64,000 nucleotides of DNA from NCBI GenBank assembly GCA_046349935.1, contig JAXMBK010000008.1, positions 124,001 to 188,000 of the forward strand, in the 5' to 3' direction. Under the pieces are notes generated by a model. That model did not search any database, had not been told where the DNA came from, and saw only the letters and a program-made list of their open reading frames with translations. A program made the position numbers and the translations under genes. Source of the DNA: CAIXSC01 sp046349935. GTDB taxonomy: Bacteria > Planctomycetota > Planctomycetia > Pirellulales > Pirellulaceae. Below, in pieces: positions 58,170 to 64,000 of this stretch (its first letter is position 1; every line of letters starts with the position of its first letter).

Positions 58170-59318
58170 TCAGGTGATGTGAGCGCCCTGCGTTTCGACG
58201 TACACGGAGTACAGCGATTGGCTAGCGCACATGAACAGCCGATTGCGCTTCGTTCCGCCGAAGCACACGTTGCCGCAAATCTCCGGCAGCAGGATTTGGC
58301 CGATGCGCACTCCATCGGGCGCGAACACGTGCACGCCGTCGTAGCCGTCGCCCACCCAACCGGCGCTGGCCCAAATGTTTCCATCGACATCGGCGCGGAT
58401 GCCGTCGGCGAAGCCGGCTTGCTCGAAGCCGTCCAGCTTCATCGAGACGAATTCCTTGCCGTTGGCCAAGCGAACATCATTGACGACGTCCCAAACCTTG
58501 ATGTTTCGAGGGGCGTCGGGGTAGTGCGAGGCGCCGGTGTCGGCGACGTACAGCTTCTTGTAGTCAGGCGAGAAGCAGAGGCCGTTGGGCTTGAAGATTT
58601 CGTCGGTCACCTTTTCGATCTTGCCCGTTTTGGGATCGATGCGATAGACGGCTTCCTTCAGCAGCAATTCCCCTTTGTTGCCCTCGTAATTCATCAAGCT
58701 GCCGTAGCCGGGATCGGTAAACCAGATGCCGCCGTCGGGATGCACGACGGCGTCGTTGGGCGCATTGAACGGTTTGCCGTTGAATTTCTCGGCGATGACG
58801 GTGACCTTGCCCGAGTGTTCATAACGCACGACGCGCCGCGTGCCGTGCTCGCAAGCAATCTGACGCCCTTCGTAATCGAACGTATTGCCGTTGCTGTTGC
58901 CTGCAGGTTTGCGGAACACGCTGACGTGTCCGTCGTCTTCCAGCCAGCGCAACTGCAAGTCGTTCGGGATGTCGCTCCACAACAAGTACTTGCCCACGGC
59001 GCTCCAGGCCGGACCTTCCGCCCACAACGCGCCGGTGTGCAGACGCTGAATCGGCGTGTTGCCGATCTTGTATTTGGCGAACCGCTTGTCGAGCACCTTG
59101 AGGTCGGGATCGGGGTAGCGGACCGGCTGTGCGTTGGGACCGTAGTCCCGCGCGTCGGCCGAATCGTCGCGCGAGGCGACGAGCGCTGCGGCGGCGACGG
59201 CGCCGGCTGCGGCCAGGAACGAGCGGCGACCGACGGTCGGTCGCGAAGCAGGGGAGGCGGCGGAGAGAGGCGAGTTCGACGCGGCGACGAGCCGCGCTGC
59301 GGCGGGCGATTTCTGCAT
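58170..59318 (-). CDS. SMP-30/gluconolactonase-family beta-propeller, Tat-exported
   Basis: 382 residues from ATG 59318. Tat signal: VGRRSFLAAAGAVAAAALVA at about 29-48 with twin Arg31-Arg32. Six-bladed propeller of the SMP-30/LRE family: GPAWSAVGKYLLWSDIPNDLQLRW, NTFDYEGRQIACEHGTRRVVRYE, FNAPNDAVVHPDGGIWFTDPGYG, KPNGLCFSPDYKKLYVADTGA and GFADGIRADVDGNIWASAGW. Ca-dependent lactonase or related hydrolase of the periplasm; substrate unknown. Divergent from the PQQ-like gene across a 211-bp region. Confidence 0.93.
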   Translation of the reverse strand: MQKSPAAARLVAASNSPLSAASPASRPTVGRRSFLAAAGAVAAAALVASRDDSADARDYGPNAQPVRYPDPDLKVLDKRFAKYKIGNTPIQRLHTGALWAEGPAWSAVGKYLLWSDIPNDLQLRWLEDDGHVSVFRKPAGNSNGNTFDYEGRQIACEHGTRRVVRYEHSGKVTVIAEKFNGKPFNAPNDAVVHPDGGIWFTDPGYGSLMNYEGNKGELLLKEAVYRIDPKTGKIEKVTDEIFKPNGLCFSPDYKKLYVADTGASHYPDAPRNIKVWDVVNDVRLANGKEFVSMKLDGFEQAGFADGIRADVDGNIWASAGWVGDGYDGVHVFAPDGVRIGQILLPEICGNVCFGGTKRNRLFMCASQSLYSVYVETQGAHIT

Positions 59319-59529
59319 AGTGGCACCTTGGGAACGACAAGGGACGCGAGATGGACCGGCCCGACGCAACGTCGAGCTTACGAGACACGGTAGACGAGCG
59401 GCCGCGCGACTTCAACGGCGGTCTTCCCCTTGTCCGCTTGCGAGTTCGCCTTGTCGCTCGCATTGACGCCCGCTCGCTGCGGCGAAAGAATAGCAGCCTT
59501 CCACCTCCTTCCCGCCAAGGTTTCCTGTC

Positions 59530-60813
59530 ATGTCGCGCTGCTTCGTCCTGCGTTTGCAACTTACGCTTGCGTCCCTAATGGGGCTGAGTATTTTCCTGGC
59601 ATCGACGCCTGCGACGGCCGAGAACTGGCCCAATTGGCGCGGTCCACGCTACGACGGAACGGCCGCGGGCGACGCTTATCCGACGAAATGGAGCGAGACG
59701 GAAAACGTCGCCTGGAAAATCAAGCTGCCTGGCAAGGGATCGTCGACGCCCATCGTCTGGGGCGAGCGGATTTTTTTGACGTACGGCGCCGACGAGCAAA
59801 ACGTCGTCGCGTGCTTTGACCGCCACGGCAAGCCGCAGTGGACGACCCCGGTCGGCAAAGAGAAGCCAGGAAAGCACAAGAAGGCGACCGGCAGCAATCC
59901 GTCCGCCGTCACCGACGGCCGGCACGTCTTCGTCTACTTCAAGAGCGGCGATTTGGCGTGTTTGACGTTCGACGGCCGGATCGCGTGGGAGCACAACCTG
60001 CAATCGCAGTTTGGCGAGGATACGTTGTGGTGGGATCTGGGGACTTCGCCCGTGGTCACCCAATCGCATGTCGTCGTGGCGGTCATGCACAGCGGTCCTT
60101 CGTTCTTGGTCGCTTACGAAAAGGACACGGGCAAACTGGCCTGGAAGCAAGATCGCAACTTGGACGCGCCCAGCGAGGCCGCTCAAAGCTACTCGACCCC
60201 CGTCGTCCTCCAACAGGGCGATCAAGAACGGCTGGTCGTGCTCGGCGCCGATCACGTCACGGCGCACGACGCTGCGACCGGCAAAGAACTTTGGCGCGTC
60301 GGCGGACTTAATCCGACCGGCCATCAGTATTTTCGGTCGATCGCGTCCGCCGTCGTCGGCGACCAGATCGTCGTCGCCCCGTACGCGCGGGGCGCATCGC
60401 TCACCGGCATTAAACTGGGCGGATCGGGCGACGTCACCAAGTCGCATGTGGCTTGGTCGCTGGAGGGACTAGGAGCGGACGTCCCGACGCCCGTCGTGAA
60501 GGACGGCAAGGTTTACGTCTGCACGGACAAGGGGGACGTCGCTTGCCTGGAACTGGCGACAGGAAAGACGCTCTGGAAGGGGGCGGTGGAACGCAATCGC
60601 AACGCCTACAGTTCGTCGCCCATCTTGGCGGGCGGCCATTTGTACATCACGCGCGAAGACGGCAAGACGTTCGTGGCAGCGGCCGGCGAGCATTTCAAAG
60701 TGGTTGCCGAGAACTCGCTCGCGGACGAGTTCGTCGTGGCGACGCCCGTATTCGTCGACGGACAGATCCTCATCCGAACCCTCGATAGTCTGTACTGCAT
60801 CGGCAAGAAATAG
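59530..60813 (+). CDS. Exported PQQ-like beta-propeller protein
   Basis: 427 residues, ATG 59530. Signal peptide about 1-30 (ending STPATAENW). Eight-bladed PQQ-type propeller: each blade holds AxDxxTGKxLWxx-like sequence (VACFDRHGKPQWTTPVG, LACLTFDGRIAWEHNL, VAYEKDTGKLAWKQDRN, TAHDAATGKELWRVGG, ACLELATGKTLWKG). The start motif WPNWRGPRYDGTA is widespread in planctomycete PQQ proteins. No PQQ-ligating Asp/Cys disulfide is seen, so it is probably a BamB-like scaffold rather than a quinoprotein dehydrogenase. Confidence 0.92.
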   Translation: MSRCFVLRLQLTLASLMGLSIFLASTPATAENWPNWRGPRYDGTAAGDAYPTKWSETENVAWKIKLPGKGSSTPIVWGERIFLTYGADEQNVVACFDRHGKPQWTTPVGKEKPGKHKKATGSNPSAVTDGRHVFVYFKSGDLACLTFDGRIAWEHNLQSQFGEDTLWWDLGTSPVVTQSHVVVAVMHSGPSFLVAYEKDTGKLAWKQDRNLDAPSEAAQSYSTPVVLQQGDQERLVVLGADHVTAHDAATGKELWRVGGLNPTGHQYFRSIASAVVGDQIVVAPYARGASLTGIKLGGSGDVTKSHVAWSLEGLGADVPTPVVKDGKVYVCTDKGDVACLELATGKTLWKGAVERNRNAYSSSPILAGGHLYITREDGKTFVAAAGEHFKVVAENSLADEFVVATPVFVDGQILIRTLDSLYCIGKK

Positions 60814-60827
60814 CGTGCTCTGCATGG

Positions 60828-62315
60828 TCAAGGAGCATGTCGAATCACGCGACCGACCGCGTAGAACACGTCCTGTTCTTGATTCGACTTCCCTGACCAT
60901 TCCAGCGTGTGGTAATGACCGTTCACATCCACGCAGCGATTGAAGAAGGCGACCACTGGGACGTCGGTCGCCAAGCGAGCGACCGCGGATTCGGTGGCCA
61001 ATCGATCCTCTGGATGAACCAACTCGATGAACGGGCGCGCCAGCATTTGATCTTCGGTGAATCCGAGGATGCGCGCGAACGTCGGGTTGACTCGTCGGAA
61101 GAAACCATCGAATCCGGCGATGCAGAACAGATCCTGGGAGAACTCAAAGAAGCGTGCCAAGTCGGACTCGGCCATGCGCACCGACGACTCCAGGTGTTGC
61201 GCGATCACTTTGGCGACGATGCCGGCGTTGGGCGGCCGCCGACTGGGCTCATACTGCAGGCAGTCGATCGCCAGATTGACGAGGTTGCGCGGGAGACCGC
61301 ATTCCGATAAGCGGGCGTAGGCGGGGGCCAATTCGGCGGCGAGCGCCATGCGAATTGCTTCCTGCGACGATTCATGCCAGTAGGGAGGTTTGCCGGTCAA
61401 GACTTCGCACAACATGGCGCCCAAGCCAAAGACGTCGGTCTGCTCGTCGCCATGTTGATGCGACAAGGCGAGTTGCTCCGGGGCCAAGTAATCCAAGGTC
61501 CCCAAGATCTCGCCCCAGCGACTTAATTCGTCCGTCGAGTCGCAGGTGCAGGCGCGGGAGCTGGGAGCGCGTCGAGGATCGCCATGGGCGCCGGCGCCGT
61601 CGGGCTGGCCGTCGGTCTCGCTGACCGCCTCGTCGTTCAGGTCGTGACGAACGGAGAGGCGTTTTGATAGGCCCCAGTCCATCACGAAGACTTCCCCGAA
61701 GATGCCGACCATGATGTTCAGCGGCTTCAAGTCTCGGTGAATGACTCGACGCATGTGCGCGAACGCGATGGTCTGACTGACGTCTTCCAGGATTTGCAAG
61801 TGTCGCGCCAAGTCTTCGCGCGGGTGCGTGCGCCGGCCAAGTAAATCGCGCAGCGACGCCCCTTCCACCAACTTCATGGCGAAGAACGGACGGCCGTCGG
61901 GCAATTCACCCAGATCGAAAATCGGCGTCACGCCCGGATGTTGCAAATCGCCCATGATGAGCGCTTCCTCGACGAACCGTCGCTGTAAGCGAGCGTCGCC
62001 TTGCAGCCGTTTGAGCAGGACCTTGAGCGCGACCGTGCGTCGAAGGACGAGATCGCGGGCCGAGAAGACTTCGCCCATCCCGCCGCTGGCTAGCTTCCGC
62101 GCCACCTGATAGCGCTGGGCGATCGTCTCGGAGAATTCAAAGTCCAGCGCGTCCGACGCCGACGCTTCCGATTCGGCGAACTGGGCGTCGGCAAATTGAG
62201 CGTCGGCAAATTGGGCGTCGCCCGGCTGCGACCGTTCTCCCGGCGGTGGCGCGCGGGAAGGTTGATAGGGAAAGTACGAAGTGGACTGCGACGAATTGCA
62301 TCTGCTTTTGGACAT
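60828..62315 (-). CDS. Serine/threonine protein kinase with C-terminal PAS domain
   Basis: 495 residues from ATG 62315. The 15-bp tandem repeat encodes DAQFA three times (about 33-47). Kinase domain about 65-375: glycine loop LASGGMGEVF, Lys98 in VALKVL, catalytic loop HRDLKPLN (193-200), metal site DWG at 213-215 in place of DFG, and APE at 278-280. The activation segment between DWG and APE is about 60 residues long, with a Cys-containing insert (SRACTCDSTDE). A PAS domain follows (about 385-490: LFCIAGFDGFFRRVNPTFARILGFTEDQML... VHPEDR). A sensory kinase able to detect a small signal or redox state. No partner gene is adjacent; PQQ gene is convergent. Confidence 0.92.
   Translation of the reverse strand: MSKSRCNSSQSTSYFPYQPSRAPPPGERSQPGDAQFADAQFADAQFAESEASASDALDFEFSETIAQRYQVARKLASGGMGEVFSARDLVLRRTVALKVLLKRLQGDARLQRRFVEEALIMGDLQHPGVTPIFDLGELPDGRPFFAMKLVEGASLRDLLGRRTHPREDLARHLQILEDVSQTIAFAHMRRVIHRDLKPLNIMVGIFGEVFVMDWGLSKRLSVRHDLNDEAVSETDGQPDGAGAHGDPRRAPSSRACTCDSTDELSRWGEILGTLDYLAPEQLALSHQHGDEQTDVFGLGAMLCEVLTGKPPYWHESSQEAIRMALAAELAPAYARLSECGLPRNLVNLAIDCLQYEPSRRPPNAGIVAKVIAQHLESSVRMAESDLARFFEFSQDLFCIAGFDGFFRRVNPTFARILGFTEDQMLARPFIELVHPEDRLATESAVARLATDVPVVAFFNRCVDVNGHYHTLEWSGKSNQEQDVFYAVGRVIRHAP
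62173..62217 (-). repeat. 15-bp tandem repeat within kinase gene
   Basis: Three adjacent 15-bp units: TCGGCGAACTGGGCG, TCGGCAAATTGAGCG, TCGGCAAATTGGGCG. In-frame, encoding Asp-Ala-Gln-Phe-Ala three times. Copy number could vary between strains. Confidence 0.85.
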
Positions 62316-62476
62316 CGCCGGACTCGCTGTCGAACGCGTCCGAGTCAATCGGACGGAGGGAGGTTCTGGGCTGATCGCGATGGCGTGGCGGTTCCGTCAC
62401 CTTACCACAGAAGCTCGCAAACCCGCTCCAGAATCTTCACTTCCGTCCCCAAAGGAGGTGCACCCGTAGAGGGGTG

Positions 62477-63052
62477 TCAGCGACCGCCGCGAAGTTCCGC
62501 GTGCCCCATCGGGTCATAGGTGGGGCCCGACCGATCGAAAAAGCTGGCGAAGGTGGTTACTTCATCGACGACGCTCAAATCGCCGTCCACGTCGTTGAGC
62601 TCTTCGATCAGGCGCCCCAGTTCGGCGGCCGCGGGTCCGCTTTCGCGCACTCGCCCCAGCGTGAGGTGAGCCTGATAGCGGCGCGTTTCGCGCGGAAATC
62701 GCAGTTTCTGCAGCGCTCGATCGACCGCATCGTGCAGCGCAGTCAGTTCCTCCGCGCCTTGCTCGAGCCCCATCCAGATGGTGCGCGGCGCATGGGTCGT
62801 GGGGAACGCGCCGCACCCGCGAAAGACGAGCTCAAACGGTTCGAAATCGCGCACCGCTTCCTCGACGAGTCGGCAGACGATCGGCGCCTCGTTGTCCGAG
62901 ACATCGCCGAGGAACTTGAGGGTCAAGTGCATGTTGTGCGGCTTGACCCAAGTCACCTTGGCGTTGGCGCTGCGCAGCTGCTGAATCACTTTTTCGGCGC
63001 GAGCCTTGACCGGCCCCGCCAGTTCGATGGCGACGAATGTGCGGATCGACAT
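62477..63052 (-). CDS. thpR: RNA 2',3'-cyclic phosphodiesterase (2H family)
   Basis: 191 residues from ATG 63052, 2 bases after the PfkB stop. Two HxTx motifs define the 2H phosphoesterase site: HLTLKF at His42 and HLTLGRV at His129, spaced as usual. MSIRTFVAIEL is the typical start, and RTIWMGLE lies in between. Opens 2',3'-cyclic ends of RNA; the family is also called LigT. Physiological role in bacteria is uncertain. Co-transcribed with the upstream sugar kinase. Confidence 0.93.
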   Translation of the reverse strand: MSIRTFVAIELAGPVKARAEKVIQQLRSANAKVTWVKPHNMHLTLKFLGDVSDNEAPIVCRLVEEAVRDFEPFELVFRGCGAFPTTHAPRTIWMGLEQGAEELTALHDAVDRALQKLRFPRETRRYQAHLTLGRVRESGPAAAELGRLIEELNDVDGDLSVVDEVTTFASFFDRSGPTYDPMGHAELRGGR

Positions 63053-63054
63053 GA

Positions 63055-63957
63055 CTAAAACGCCAACATGCGCTTGTATTGGTCCATTCGCAGATCGATG
63101 TCGCGACGATCGATTTGCAACAGTCGTCCGAGGCTGAAATCCTCGACATTGAAACTGGCGACCAAAATGCCGTGGGCGAGCGCTTCCTTCAGCGTTTGCG
63201 GGGAGAAGTCGTCGCGTTGCGCCAAGTAGCCCATCATGCCGCCGGCGAAGGAGTCGCCTGCGCCGGTCGGGTCGACCACCACTCCCGTCGGGTACGCCGG
63301 GAGGACGTACGTTTCGTGGTCGGCGAAAAACATCGCGCCGTGCTCGCCTTTCTTAATGACGACGAAACGCGGGCCCATCTGGCAGATGCGATGGCCCGCG
63401 CGCACCAAATTCTCGTCGTTCGTCAGCAGCTTGGCTTCGCTGTCGTTGAGCACTAATCCATCGAGCCGCTTGAAGAGGTCCATCAAGTCGTCGTGTTGTT
63501 CGCGAATCCACAGGTCCATCGTATCGGCGACGACCAGCTTCGGACCGGTGACTTGGTCGAGCACCCGACGTTGGACGGTGGGCGAGCCGTTGGCGAGAAA
63601 CACGAACGGGCAGCGCTTTTGCGAGTCGGACAGCGTGGGATTGAACGAACCGAAGGCGTTGAGGTGCACTTCGAGCGTCTCGCGATCGTTCATGTTGGGC
63701 AGGTACTTGCCGCGCCAGCGGAACGTTTCCGCGTTGGGGACCACTTCCAGACCGGCCGTGTCGATGCCGCGGCGGGCGAGCAACTGGGTATGTTCTTCCG
63801 GCCAGTCGCGGCCGACGACGCCGACCAACTGCACGGGCGAGAAAAAGCTCGCTGCATACGAGAAATAGACCGCACTGCCGCCAAGGACGTTTTCCCGCGA
63901 GTCGGTAGGCGTTTGGACGCTGTCGAACGCAACCGAACCAACAACCAGCAAGGACAT
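63055..63957 (-). CDS. PfkB-family carbohydrate/nucleoside kinase
   Basis: 300 residues from ATG 63957. Ribokinase fold: MSLLVVGSVAFDSVQTP, VLGGSAVYFSYAASFFSPVQLVGVVGRDWP (lid and substrate region), FVFLANGSPTVQRRVLDQ, LVLNDSEAKLLT and the C-terminal signature DPTGAGDSFAGG with catalytic Asp235. This sub-group is often annotated as sugar kinase or adenosine-kinase-like; substrate cannot be assigned. First gene of the unit with thpR in this window. Confidence 0.92.
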   Translation of the reverse strand: MSLLVVGSVAFDSVQTPTDSRENVLGGSAVYFSYAASFFSPVQLVGVVGRDWPEEHTQLLARRGIDTAGLEVVPNAETFRWRGKYLPNMNDRETLEVHLNAFGSFNPTLSDSQKRCPFVFLANGSPTVQRRVLDQVTGPKLVVADTMDLWIREQHDDLMDLFKRLDGLVLNDSEAKLLTNDENLVRAGHRICQMGPRFVVIKKGEHGAMFFADHETYVLPAYPTGVVVDPTGAGDSFAGGMMGYLAQRDDFSPQTLKEALAHGILVASFNVEDFSLGRLLQIDRRDIDLRMDQYKRMLAF

Positions 63958-64000
63958 GGATTCTCGACTTTCGACCTGAAGGGAAACCTCGTCAGCCGCC

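Noticed and set aside
58179..59393. Plus-strand frame of 404 codons opposite the SMP-30 gene
   Set aside because: Antisense shadow; the minus strand carries a Tat signal and propeller motifs.

Overview
The window reads as chromosomal DNA of a planctomycete, most likely of the order Pirellulales. This is inferred from gene content and style, not from a search. The DNA is GC-rich. There are BBP2-type porins, LptE and BamD lipoproteins, PQQ-like and WD40 propellers, CxxCH-bearing periplasmic proteins, DWG-type Ser/Thr kinases, creatininase-family and PhoPQ-related proteins, and many short palindromic intergenic repeats of a kind I associate with this phylum. No rRNA, tRNA, prophage or CRISPR array was recognised. 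The only mobile-type gene is a REP-associated tyrosine transposase (RAYT).

Layout. 1-5465 (minus): an efflux operon, marR, then a very long TolC-type lipoprotein, then an HlyD-type adaptor with EF-hands that runs off the left edge. 5875-10449 (plus): a membrane coiled-coil protein, purA, uppS and cdsA. 10444-11117: a cluster of palindromic repeats around a cupin gene. 11306-16768: an 882-aa unknown, a small membrane protein, a PhoPQ-related hydrolase and a YceH protein. 17059-25750: a DJ-1/PfpI protein, an NTF2-like protein, a sodium:solute symporter coupled to glnS, gltX, a charged-tail membrane protein and an FAH-family enzyme. 25961-30033: a coiled-coil protein, a DUF4105 lipoprotein, a WD40 protein, a creatininase-family protein and a [2Fe-2S] protein. 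29936-36821 (minus): phoH, 7TM-HD phosphohydrolase, an 86-aa unknown, ybeY, recO, bamD and lptE, a co-directional block joining RNA maturation, signalling, repair and outer-membrane assembly. 36966-41136: rhomboid, a porin with a strong terminator, and fxsA between two paralogous unknowns. 41692-50559: a Pat-like acyl-CoA ligase/GNAT protein, M3 peptidase, gap, panB and a three-domain RidA protein. 50556-54513: a DMFase-like protein, then the RAYT framed by two inverted REP pairs, then an MFS transporter. 54602-63957: a CxxCH cyclase-like protein, a metallophosphoesterase, nadB, an SMP-30 protein, a PQQ-like propeller, a kinase-PAS protein, thpR and a PfkB kinase.

The most notable signals are non-coding. 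Three separate hairpin repeat families lie between genes. In two of them the stem sequence differs between copies while base pairing is kept, which suggests selection or mobility acting on the hairpin. The third family frames the RAYT gene as two inverted pairs. In two places the repeat supplies the stop codon of the upstream gene. The best coding-level oddities are the EF-hand tail on an efflux adaptor, the duplicated gene pair around fxsA, the triple RidA, a CxxCH motif joined to a cyclase-like repeat protein, and YbeY with Asp at the third zinc-ligand position.
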